From Diplonema japonicum (lineage: Eukaryota; Euglenozoa; Diplonemea; Diplonemida; Diplonemidae), in the NCBI GenBank assembly GCA_964019335.1, contig OZ025676.1, positions 1 through 64,000 of the forward strand: a stretch of DNA of 64,000 bases. The letters are read 5' to 3'. A program made the translations under genes and the position numbers. How positions within the stretch are numbered: position 1 is the first letter of the stretch; every line of letters begins with the position of its first letter. Of the stretch, positions 1 to 8,985 are shown piece by piece. The notes below the pieces were generated by a model, which saw only the letters and a list, made by a program, of their open reading frames with translations, was not told the DNA's origin and did no database searches.

Positions 1-116
1 GGGTTTGCGGGTTTGCGGGTTTGCGGGTTTGCGGGTTTGCGGGTTTGCGGGTTTGCGGGTTTGCGGGTTTGCGGGTTTGTGGGGTTTGCGGGTTTGCGGG
101 TTTGCGGGTTTGCGGG
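1..116. repeat. GGGTTTGC tandem array (left)
   Basis: About fourteen near-perfect copies of an 8-bp unit (GGGTTTGC on the plus strand), with one variant step near 78-86. The unit resembles a telomeric repeat. However, the G-rich strand points away from the left edge, which is the wrong direction for a terminal left telomere. It could be an internal satellite, an interstitial telomere-like tract or an assembly junction. Confidence 0.85.
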
Positions 117-1761
117 TCTGGATCCCACCCCTAGGTGTGTCAGGCCCCGACTGGCTGCCTCCGCTCGGTGCGTTCCCGCCCTCTTTGGTCCCTTCGGGGG
201 CGTCATCCGCCTGCGGCTTCAGAGTCCTCCCACCGCCCTGTCTCTTCGCAGCTTGTTCCCTACAGAATTCGCTCACGGTCATCTTCCTCGTAGCAGTTGT
301 CGCACTCTGGTCCCCCTTGTTCGAGTCCCTCTGGGCCTCCGTATCCCCCTTAGGACACTGGTCCAAGGTCTGGTTCACCGCAGCGTCAGTCGCCCCTTGT
401 CTCTTCCCATCTTCCTGGGCCTTCGGGTCAAGCTCCCCTCCCTGCCCAGCCCTCTCGCTGGATCCTGTTCCGGCCATCTCCGTGTCTTCTCCTCCCGGCG
501 AGGCTGCTTCGAGTCCTGCTCCCGCTTTCCCTTGTGTTCCACCCTCCACCGGTTCCGCCTTTCGCTGCTGCTGCATTCGGGCGTCCAGGTCCTTCTTCGT
601 CTGCTCCAGAAGGGCATCCAGCTGGTGGGCCACCGTGATTGGGGGTCCGCCTCCCTGTCCCTTCACTTCCCTCTCGGACGACTCCTCAGCTTCGGTGGTT
701 TTTTCATTGCCGAAGGAGTCCTCTGTGAGGTCAGTGTTGGATTCAGTGTTGGGTTCGTTGTTCGCTTCCTCGTTGTCCTTTTTTTCCTCTTCGCCGTCCG
801 GTACCGGGGGCCCTGGATCCAACTGTACAGGCCCTTTGACTAACAGCGCCCCTGCTATCGATCTCATCATGGCCGTTGACACCTCTTGGACCACACGCCT
901 GTGTATCGAGACTCTGTCCCCGTGAGCCCGCGCAGCTATGCTCCTGGACAGTTTCTTCGTGAGGTAGACTGCTGCCCCCCCGAACCCCCCAAAGGTCTCC
1001 ATCGCGAAAGGTACAAAGGCCACGCGTGTCTTGGCGAGCTCCGCCTCATACTTCTGGCGCTTGTAGTGTTCCGCCTTCGCCGCTGCGTACCCCGCAGTCT
1101 TCGCCGCCTGGTTGACACAAGACTCGTTCCTCGGGTGCACGATGACCACGTCCATAGCCATTGGGCGGGAACCCCCCACCCCACCTGGGAAGAACACGTC
1201 CGACGACCCCGGGATCAGCCCCGTCTTCTCCATCGTTGCGCTCACCCCGGCCCACTGACAGTGTCTGTGGATGGTCTCCTTCACCCGGTCGTGCGCAATC
1301 CTGGCGTTGCCGCATCCCTGGGCATGGTCACCCCATACGTCCATCCCCTCAGTCTTGCACCTCGGGTCGTGGCAGCTCTCACCCTGCTTGTAGACCGGAG
1401 CCCCCAACCACCACTTGATCAGAGCCCCAAACTCGTTGTCCGACAGCTGGTTGTAGAAGTCAGGCGTCGCCGTCAACCACGCCCCCGCATAGTGCATTGA
1501 CTCCGACATCAACCTCGCTCTCGAGCGTGCATCTGCTTTCGCCAAGAGGTCCTCCAGCGCCTTCTCATCAAGCACCCTAGAGAGCCACCTCTGGCTGCAG
1601 ATGTGGGGGGCCTTGGCCACCATGTCGGGTGTAATCTGCATGCCGCCTTTCGTCCTGTTGAACCACTCGAGCCAGCTCCCCCATACACCCCCTTCCAGCC
1701 CATGTTCGTATTTGGGATCCAGCTCCTTGCACAGCTTCATCGTCGACGCCCTCGAAGCCAT

Positions 1762-1853
1762 GTTTGCGGGTTTGTGCGGGTTTGTGCGGGTTTGTGCGGG
1801 TTTGTGCGGGTTTGCGGGTTCCGGGTTTGCGTGCGGGTTTGCGGGTTTGCGCA
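1762..1853. repeat. GGGTTTGC / GGGTTTGTGC variant array (right)
   Basis: A second tract of the same G-rich repeat, in the same orientation, lying directly against the 5' side of the retroelement ORF. It is more degenerate than the left tract: four 10-bp GGGTTTGTGC units are mixed with 8-bp units and one GGGTTCC variant. The two tracts bracket the retroelement, consistent with insertion into a repeat array. Confidence 0.8.
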
Positions 1854-1872
1854 ACCTACAGCTTGCAAAGGA

Positions 1873-2518
1873 TCATATTCTCAGTGACAACAAGCCGTTG
1901 TGATAGTAAATAGACATCTACAAAAAGATAATCTCGATTTTAGTGCCATGGTATGTGGCAAGCCACCCTTGTGAAACTCGCAAGCCCCCTGTGCATCATT
2001 GGCAAAGGCCGCGGAGAGGCTACTTGCCAGACCTGGTGAAGCCTTGTTCGAATTCGGATGTAATGGGATGGGCCTAGGGGGATGCTGTTGACAGCTGCAG
2101 GATGAGTTTTGTGTCGAAGTTTGAGTGACTTTGAGCTAGCGAGAACTTGGTCTTCCGATTTCAATTTTTGATGTAGACCGCAAACTCGGTACGACTTCAG
2201 CACAAATATTATTACTACTACAACTACTGCCATATCATTGCCCTCTCGCGTCGATGTCCTTCTAGGAGGACCTGAAGCCCAACCTTAAGTCCTCTTGTCA
2301 TGTTTGCCCCCTACGTGGTGTTTGTTTCGTTATTTCGAGAAAGGTGAAAACACAACCAAGAAACAAGGACACTAACGACTGAAAACGGAAAAAAAGCTGT
2401 GATGGGGGAGTAGTGTTAGCAACGACCCCCGACTTAAGTAAGAAAGAAAAAAAGAAAGAAACTTAGAATTGTCACGACTGACTTTGTTGGACATCATAGC
2501 CGTTCTGTTCGTGTTAGT
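1873..2518. other. Intergenic stretch with one weak minus-strand ORF
   Basis: It contains a 97-codon minus-strand frame (2233-1940) starting with ATG and a short Val/Ile-rich hydrophobic run. There is no recognisable domain and no convincing acceptor. The rest is A-rich with an AAAG run near 2446-2462. I regard the ORF as possible but unsupported. Confidence 0.3.
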
Positions 2519-3993
2519 CTATCGATCAGTGCATACCTCGTGAAACAGTTTTTTCAAACGCCCCTTTAAAGCTGGCGCATCAGCTGGATCCATGCCCGAG
2601 AGGTAAGGTGCGAGCACGCCGTCGAGTATATCCTTCTCGGGTCCCAGGACGGCACCGCGTATTGCAGCCGCTATTTTAGCAGATTCCGTAGTGTCGAGTG
2701 CTTCGAGGAGCTCCACTGAGTGCTGCGACAGGCCAGCAACGACGTTCCCAGTGGCATCATACATCTCAATGTCGGCCGAGCCAGAAAGAGCGACAACCGG
2801 TTGCATGCTTCCCATTGTAGTACAGCTCTTGACGGTGGCGTGCAGCTTCACCCCAGGGTAAGATGCGTAACCCGGATAGTACTCCGTCACCATCGTGTTC
2901 AAAATCTCCTTACACGTCTCCACGGTAGGCATCTCGTCCTCGAAGGAAGGATCAAACACACCTAGCTCACCCTCCTCGACATCCTCCTCGTCGTCTTCGT
3001 CTTCCAAGTACGGGTGCTTCAAGAGCTCCTTTGCGGAAGGTCTGTCCTGCGGGTCAAAACTCAACGTCTTATATAAAAAGTCCATTTCATCATCTGTCAC
3101 CGTTGCAGGAAGGTAAGGGGCATCTGGCGGAAAGCTCCTCAAATCCTTTCTCGGCGTGGGACTCACGCTCTTAATGTAATTCTTTGCGTTTGCTGACTCG
3201 ATGTACGAGTACTGGCTCTCGCTGGGCGTGCCGATGACGTTTATGATGAGGTTCAGCTGCTCAAGGAAGTTGCTCCCTGGAAAAAGTGCCCGGTGTTTCA
3301 CAGAAAGCATCTCAGCGAAGATGCAGCCCACGGACCAGATGTCGATGGCATAGTTGTACTTCCCCCAGTTCATCAAGAGCTCAGGGGCACGATACCATCT
3401 TGTAACGACGTAAACGCTTTTCATGGTGTGCACATCGTCTCTTGCCAACCCGAAGTCACCTATTTTGAGGGAGCAATCCTGACTGACAAAGATGTTGTCA
3501 GGTTTTAAATCTCTGTGCACTACCTTTGCGGCGTGGACGGCTTGAACCTGTGATTGATGTGGTGTCGTACTGTACGGCATACCCCTGAAACGAGCTGTGT
3601 CGTGAACCATGATATGTGCTCCGGTGTGAGCGTAGGGCTATTTTTAAGGAGGCTTGTCAGATCCGTGTCCAGCAAGTCAGTCACGAGGTATATACTTTTG
3701 CAGTCACCCGAAATATCCTTTGGCTGCAATATGTTCAACAATCCCAGCACATTGTCATGCTCTTTAAAGTGTTTCAGCAACCGTACCTCTCTCACTAGCT
3801 TCTTCGCAGCATCCAACCCTTTAAAAGGATCTACAATCTTTTTAATGGCCACAGGAGTACCCAGCATGTGGTCAGTAGCAGAACACACTACACCGAAGGC
3901 ACCGTTACCAAGTGCCGCCTTTAGCTCGTATCTCTTTGGTACTTCAAAGAAGGTACCACTGACATTGTACCCTTCCAGTTCCTCCATATCCAT
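2519..3993 (-). CDS. MAP kinase-like protein kinase
   Basis: Two exons (3993-3583 and 3547-2519) flank a 35-bp GTATG...CAG intron; the joined protein is 479 residues. Kinase motifs in order: glycine loop GNGAFG, VAIKK lysine, HRDLKPDN catalytic loop, DFGLARDD, then a VVTRWYRAPE activation segment and [12 protein letters not shown]. The sequence is closest in style to ERK/MAPK, but the usual TxY reads S-V-Y. A C-terminal extension of about 150 residues has an acidic stretch (EDEDDEEDVEEGE). The start was chosen at ATG 3993, because a CACAG acceptor lies two bases upstream and there is no in-frame ATG before it. It follows the sirtuin gene on the same strand, with the hairpin repeat between them. 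Family assignment is firm; the specific pathway is unknown. Confidence 0.93.
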
Positions 3994-4031
3994 TCCTGTG
4001 GTGGTGTGAACAAAAAGGGTAAACAAAAAAA

Positions 4032-4159
4032 AATATATGAGTCAAAGGAAGTCTTTGTGAGACGCCCCCTTGTTCTCATCTTCTACCTGCACCTGTCCCC
4101 TTTCAGCAGCGGTTTCTCCTCCTTTGGTGGTCTTGCTGGCCTTCTCCCCAGCCTGGCCG
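4032..4159 (-). repeat. Dispersed hairpin element, long copy A
   Basis: 128 bp almost identical to 13242-13369, with three mismatches and the same strand. The minus-strand 3' part forms a hairpin (GTCT, loop CACAA, AGAC), extended after one mismatch by an AGGGGG/UCCUUU helix, and ends in CTCATATATT plus a T-run. It lies between the sirtuin stop and the MAPK ATG, with the hairpin roughly 55 bases before that ATG. The 5' 75 bases correspond to the last codons of the IQ/WW gene, so this looks like a 5'-truncated copy of that gene end. Confidence 0.85.
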
Positions 4160-4279
4160 TGAAAAAAAGATCCAAAAAAAATCCACAAGCGCACAGTTAG
4201 TGGGAAAGAAATAAGGTAAGTGCTGCTTTGCGGTGGAAAAGTGTGCATGTGTGCGTTTACGTTCTTCAGCTTCCAACAG

Positions 4280-5665
4280 CTACAAGATACCCATGAGACG
4301 TTTCTCTTTTGGGGTAAGGCTAAACTTCGTAACACGCAGCACCTGCTCTGTGTCCCCATCCCTGCTGCTAATGGTAACATCGCCAGCAGGGTCGTCGACA
4401 AGGATACTCCACGGCATCGACTCCTCACGGTGGAGGGAGGAGAGCCCTTCTAGAAACTCCCTCACGGCACTCTGCGAACCTTGCCCCATGATCATTTGCA
4501 TGTTTTCCTGTACCTGCTTCTGATGCTCTGCAAGGAATCCCCCAATAGTGATAGGTCTGCCTGCTGTAATGTGGCTGCTAAAGTCTACTTCCACCTTCGG
4601 TACCTCAACTGTCGCCTCCCTTGAGTGGAGCATAACACGTGAGAGGTCTTCTTTGCAGGTCACCACTAATTCTACCCTTCTGCCAGGCTTCGAAACGTCC
4701 TCCTGACTCAGCAGTGACGCCGTGTCCAGATACACAGAGGACATCGACGACATCCTGTCAGCGTAGCCCTTCAGATCTTCAGACCACCGTAGCTGATGTG
4801 CTAGATATGCAAGTGCCGCGTCGCAGTCATCAGGGACATAGATATCCCTCCCACGCCCATACTTCAGACCGACATCCTCACCAACCTTCATTTTGCTGAT
4901 GACCATCCGGTAGCACGTGGACGGTACCTCGTTGGGGAGCTCACTCAGGGGTGCCACCGTCAAGCTTGTTCCCACAACCAGAAGGAGATCCATATCTGAG
5001 TTCTCAGTCAAGCTGGCAGCGTAGCTGTCGTCAAGTGCCTCGCCGTAAAGTACTACGTCAGGGCGCATTCCTTCCCTACCGCATGACGTGCACAACATGG
5101 GCTCTGTTTTGTCGGGTGCTGTCGTGTCTTCTCCAGTAATGTCTTTCACTTTGTGCCGCAAATGATCGACAAAAGTAGCGAAACTCTCTTCCTTCCTGCA
5201 GTAGTGACAGCTTATAGTCGTCATCTTTCCGTGCACATTAAAGACCTTTTCCTTGCTCACTCCCGCTTCTGTCTCCAAGCAGTCGACGTTTTGCGTATAG
5301 ATTTTCGTGAGGAGACCGTGCTCCTCCAACAACTTGAGCATGAAATGCGAAGCAGTAGGCTTGAGCACCTTGTCTTTCAGCTTTAAAGAAAAGTCGCGCT
5401 TTACCTCCAGAAATGGCAGCTGACACTCCTCAAATACCTCCTTCGACACAACGCGTGATGGCTCCTCTGCGATGTAAGCCTGCTGCGCAGCAGAAGTGGA
5501 CAAGCGCGCAACATCTAGAGTATTGTAAAGGCCTTTAGCCGAGCGGAAATCGTTGATACCGCTGTTAACGCTGATCCCCGCACCTAGCAAGACACCTATG
5601 TTCTTGATGGTGCCATCTTTGATCTTAGCAGCAACGTCCTCTACAGTGTACAAACGCGGGAGCAT
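4280..5665 (-). CDS. Sirtuin (SIR2-family NAD-dependent deacylase)
   Basis: A single exon of 461 residues. It shows GAGIS and NDFRS near residues 28-42 for NAD binding, TQNVD near 126 and the catalytic VHG histidine near 145. A zinc-binding pair of CxxC motifs (CHYC and CTSC) spans roughly residues 155-200, followed by VLYGEAL and GTSL. About 170 C-terminal residues lie outside the catalytic core and have no recognised domain. A CACAG acceptor lies two bases before the ATG. The gap to the upstream EF-hand gene is only 48 bp and pyrimidine-rich. Expected activity is NAD-dependent protein deacetylation or deacylation. Substrate and compartment cannot be read from the sequence. Confidence 0.95.
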   Translation of the reverse strand: MLPRLYTVEDVAAKIKDGTIKNIGVLLGAGISVNSGINDFRSAKGLYNTLDVARLSTSAAQQAYIAEEPSRVVSKEVFEECQLPFLEVKRDFSLKLKDKVLKPTASHFMLKLLEEHGLLTKIYTQNVDCLETEAGVSKEKVFNVHGKMTTISCHYCRKEESFATFVDHLRHKVKDITGEDTTAPDKTEPMLCTSCGREGMRPDVVLYGEALDDSYAASLTENSDMDLLLVVGTSLTVAPLSELPNEVPSTCYRMVISKMKVGEDVGLKYGRGRDIYVPDDCDAALAYLAHQLRWSEDLKGYADRMSSMSSVYLDTASLLSQEDVSKPGRRVELVVTCKEDLSRVMLHSREATVEVPKVEVDFSSHITAGRPITIGGFLAEHQKQVQENMQMIMGQGSQSAVREFLEGLSSLHREESMPWSILVDDPAGDVTISSRDGDTEQVLRVTKFSLTPKEKRLMGIL

Positions 5666-5713
5666 TCCTGTGATGACAAGTTATTGAGTAGAAAGAATGA
5701 AATGAATAGAAAA

Positions 5714-6634
5714 CTACAAACTACCCAGTAGGCAGCACCTACTGTTGCCCTGCTGATAAGCAGCTGCTATCATATTTGAAAACTGTTCTGGTGATACGCG
5801 CCCGTCGGGGCTGAATTCATTTACTACAGAGGCGAGAAAGTCACTGGAAATTGAAGAGGACAGGTGCTTGCGCAAATCACTGTATCTGAGGTACGTTTTG
5901 CCAGGCTGCTTGAACATGTGGTACATCTCAAGTATCTCCTTTGCATCGCGCTCGTCGAAGTTGTCCATCCACGTGGGATGCACCACAGCAGTCGAGGGGC
6001 CGCCCCATTTGTTAATTGCCCAGTTCAGGTCCCTGGTTGATGCCTCAGTGAAGAAGCACCTTAGCATCTCCAAGTAATCTATAGAGCCGCTCCCGTCGGT
6101 GTCCAACTTTTCAAATGTTTCCTTGTCGATCTTCAATCCCGTCAGGTCCCCCAAGTCCTGCATCTCGTCCCAGTCAAGGGACCCGTTCCCGTCGTTGTCG
6201 ATGGCCTCGAAGCACCCCCGGATCCTGGTGTACTCCGCCTTTGTAAAAGGCAGATATGGCTTGGAACGTGTCCCTTTCGGCTTTACTCGGGAATGCCGTT
6301 GTGCCTCCTTGTCGGCATTGTGCAGCACCGTAGCTAGAGAAGCCTTCCTCTTCAGCTGCTTGGCGACATCTAGCAATGTAGCGATGCCTTGCACAGGCCG
6401 CTCCTTGAGGCCCTGCTTTGAACTAAAACCCGGCAACGGAGGCAACCGCATGCTGTGCTCCATACTCTTTTTCTGAACAGTAGCCTGCGTCACCCATATA
6501 GGTGGGAGCTTCACCCTGGTCTTCACAGGAGTCGGGCCTGTGTAGTCCCACTTGTGCGTGATTTTCTTTTTATTCTTTGCACCTTGGCCCACACCTGTAC
6601 AGTATGCCTCGACTTCCGAGAGAAGGCATTGCAT
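5714..6634 (-). CDS. EF-hand calcium-binding protein
   Basis: A single exon of 306 residues from ATG 6634, which follows a pyrimidine tract and a CGCACAG acceptor five bases upstream. Two canonical EF-hand loops are adjacent in the middle of the protein: DNDGNGSLDWDE and DTDGSGSIDYLE. Further C-terminal segments may be degenerate EF-hands. The N-terminal 130 residues are basic and low in recognisable structure. The protein probably binds calcium as a sensor or structural component. Similar proteins occur in cilia and cytoskeleton, but nothing here proves that location. It lies directly upstream of the sirtuin gene on the same strand. Confidence 0.88.
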   Translation of the reverse strand: MQCLLSEVEAYCTGVGQGAKNKKKITHKWDYTGPTPVKTRVKLPPIWVTQATVQKKSMEHSMRLPPLPGFSSKQGLKERPVQGIATLLDVAKQLKRKASLATVLHNADKEAQRHSRVKPKGTRSKPYLPFTKAEYTRIRGCFEAIDNDGNGSLDWDEMQDLGDLTGLKIDKETFEKLDTDGSGSIDYLEMLRCFFTEASTRDLNWAINKWGGPSTAVVHPTWMDNFDERDAKEILEMYHMFKQPGKTYLRYSDLRKHLSSSISSDFLASVVNEFSPDGRVSPEQFSNMIAAAYQQGNSRCCLLGSL

Positions 6635-7643
6635 GTATCCTGTGCGGCATGTGCACCTGCAGCTGCACTGGTGGCAAAAAAACGAAAATGGGGGTAAATA
6701 ATAGAGAGGAAGGCACCTTTTGTGGCACGAGTCAGTCTGCACACTGCATTTTCTTAAAGAAGCACATAGTGTTATGTATAAAAAGGAACGAGAAATAATA
6801 AAAAAAAAGATATTCTGGCCACCGTAAGCACCAAAGCATTAATAACATAAAAGGCTGGGAGTGTAAATGGAGACGGAAAGGAGGGGCGGAAGGAAGGGGA
6901 GAAAGCGCTACAATCACCTCAGCAACAGGCCTTCCACACGCCGCAGGATAGTGTTGCATTCAGATGTGAGAAGCAACAAAAGGGGATGTTTTCGGTGGCA
7001 TAATAGAAATAGTCGGTGGGAGGGGAAGTCGTGTGCAAGCAGTAAGCTGTAAAGCCTCAGGGTGGAGAGGGGGCGGAGAGGATGTGTTTCCCTTCTTTTC
7101 TTGTCTTTTTTGTATTTCTTTCTTATTTCCTTGTCTTTTTTTTTTTTCTCTTTTTTTCATTCAGAGAGGAGAGAGAAGAGAGGGAATGGCGTAAATAAAA
7201 GAAAAAAAGCAAAGCCGTAAAAAAAATTATAAAAAATAAAAAACCATACTTGAAACCCGTCAAGGGGGGCGAAATTTTCCCATGTTCCTTGTTTTTTTAG
7301 CATTGTCGACCTGGCCTTTTCTCCATATGGCGTATCTTAACAACCCCGAGAAATTGACGATAAAAGTCGAGATCACCTATATGGCCTCTCTGAAACTTCC
7401 TCATGGGGTCTTAAGTATGAAAAAATTATAAAGAAAAAAAATCTCTCGTTTAGATCGCTGACACACCTTCAAAGCAAGGTACTGTTATACAGCTTTTGGT
7501 TGCACTCACTCCTGAAGGTGCCAGCTTCTTACGCTTTGGCCCGCATCTTTGCAAGAGAGACAGCAACACAACGAAAGGAAGAAAGATGCGGTGGGAAGGA
7601 AGAAGTTAATAAAAGAAAGAAAAAGAAGCGATAAAGCTTTTCT

Positions 7644-7695
7644 GTTGTTTGTTTGTTTGTTTTTGTTTGTTTGTTTGTGGTTCCCCTGTTTTGCT

Positions 7696-7731
<36 letters not shown>

Positions 7732-7732
7732 T
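7644..7732. repeat. (GTTT)n and (CTTT)n microsatellites
   Basis: Two adjacent tetranucleotide repeats on the plus strand: GTTT units around 7644-7678 and about ten CTTT units around 7694-7732. They account for the spurious lysine-rich frames on the opposite strand. Confidence 0.9.
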
Positions 7733-8491
7733 TTCTTTGTAGTTTAGGAGGGAAAGAGAGAAAGAAAAGAGAAAAAAAAATAACAGAAAGGATAAGACGG
7801 CGCAAGTTGTGGCAGTATCCCACAAAAAATCTTTTTTTCATGTATCAGCTATAAAAAATCGGTGGAATAAAATCGGTGGAAAAAAAGGCGACAGCAAAGG
7901 TTCAAGATTTTTGAATACATATTTCCAAAAAGCTTCTTTTTTTTTTTTTTTCTTGAAGCAAGTCCAGTCCCACCTTTTTCTTCAATAACCTATACATAGA
8001 ACAAAAGGAAGGGGAAGGGGTAAATTATTTTTGCCCATAGTTTTTGGTTTCTTTTCTTTTTTTCTTATTCTTCACCTTTTTTTTTTTTTTTTTTTTTTTG
8101 TATTTTCGGAAAAATTAAAAACTCAGGGGGAAAAAAGGGGGGGGGGGGACGGTGCGAAGTAGTGATAAAGCGGAACAAGACCTTGCCTAAATTTTCTTCT
8201 TTTTCCTTCCATTTCTTGACACGCCTCACTGCTTGAGAAACAAAAAATATGTCCCTGACTACGCAACATTGCAGTGAAACAGATGCTTGCTCAAACCCGA
8301 GGGGAGATTCACCTCCCCTGCAAACTTAGGTTTTTCTTTCTTTCTTTTTTTTTTTTTTTCCTTCTTGCATTGATCTTTTCTAGTTCTTCGCAGTTCGTTG
8401 CATTGCGAAAACCAATACTATTGCTTTTGGTGAAACAGTCACAGATCTTAATGCACCCACCTCGGGCCTGTCTTCGTAGGCCGAGTAAAAT

Positions 8492-8540
8492 AATATATGA
8501 GCTAAAGGAAGTCTTTGTGAGACGCCCACTTGTTCTCATC
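8492..8540 (-). repeat. Dispersed hairpin element, short copy B
   Basis: 49 bp matching the 3' part of copies A and D, with a few substitutions. It keeps the GTCT/AGAC hairpin with CACAA loop and the CTCATATATT end. It starts abruptly at GATGAGAACAAG, so it is 5' truncated relative to A and D. It sits in the gene-free island. Confidence 0.8.
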
Positions 8541-8941
8541 CACAAATAATATTATATCTTTTGCTCACACACCTTCCCTCAAAAAAAAGGTAAGAAAAAA
8601 TAAAACAATAAGAGAGGAAGGGGAGAGAAAAAACAGCATAACACAAGGGAAGGGCGGGGGGAGAAAGAAAAACATTTACTTTCTTTTGTTTTTCCCAGCA
8701 CTGCAAAAAAAAAAAAGAAAAAAAAAACACTGTTGTAATATTCATTTCTTTTTCTATTTCTTTTATTTGACCTACAGTACAAAATCTTTCGTTAACATAA
8801 GGTAGTAGGGGGTGGGTAGGGGCCCTATTTAAGCACTTCTTTTCGTCCAAGTTGGGATTGACAAAAATGCAGAGTCAATTCTTGATACATGTGGAAGACG
8901 ATGGTGGTGAAGCGATAGCAACCTGACCTACCAAATAAAAA

Positions 8942-8985
8942 AAATATATGAGTTAAAGGAGGCCGGTGTTGGCGGCGCCCTTTGG
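8942..8985 (-). repeat. Dispersed hairpin element, divergent copy C
   Basis: The 3' flank TCCTTTAACTCATATATT is the same as in A, B and D, but the hairpin arms are different. Here the inner helix is GCCG/CGGC with loop CCAACAC. After a C-C mismatch the helix continues as AAAGGG/UCCUUU. Structure is kept while sequence changes, which suggests selection on RNA folding rather than simple repeat identity. Confidence 0.65.

Larger units (their letters stand above)
1..1872 (-). mobile_element. Non-LTR retrotransposon, C-terminal part with restriction-like endonuclease (partial)
   Basis: One minus-strand frame is open from about 1872 to the left edge (about 624 codons, no stop). The first ATG after the repeat tract is at 1761. 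From there the translation carries a Cys/His cluster (C..C, then GDH and C, residues about 155-185) followed by R/H-rich sequence and a SRPMAMDVVIVHP segment near residue 230. A K/Y-rich helix and FVPFAMETFGG follow. This order matches the zinc-knuckle plus PD-(D/E)XK endonuclease end of RLE-type non-LTR elements. The reverse-transcriptase domain is absent, so the copy looks 5' truncated. After an acidic, Glu/Gln-rich linker the frame runs on into the GCAAACCC repeats as an RKPANPQT octapeptide repeat with no stop before the edge. GC content is visibly higher than in the neighbouring genes. The family is an inference from motifs and no target-site duplication can be seen. Confidence 0.72.

Noticed and set aside
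1-116. True chromosome-end telomere
   Set aside because: The G-rich strand runs the wrong way for a left end and coding sequence reads into the array.
5-925. Plus-strand 306-codon frame across the left repeat and retroelement
   Set aside because: It is the reverse complement of the retroelement coding frame; composition (Ser/Pro/Cys/Phe-rich, low complexity) and lack of motifs show it is a shadow.
7506-7854. Lysine/phenylalanine-rich frames on both strands
   Set aside because: They are translations of CTTT and GTTT microsatellites and poly-A/T, without protein-like composition.
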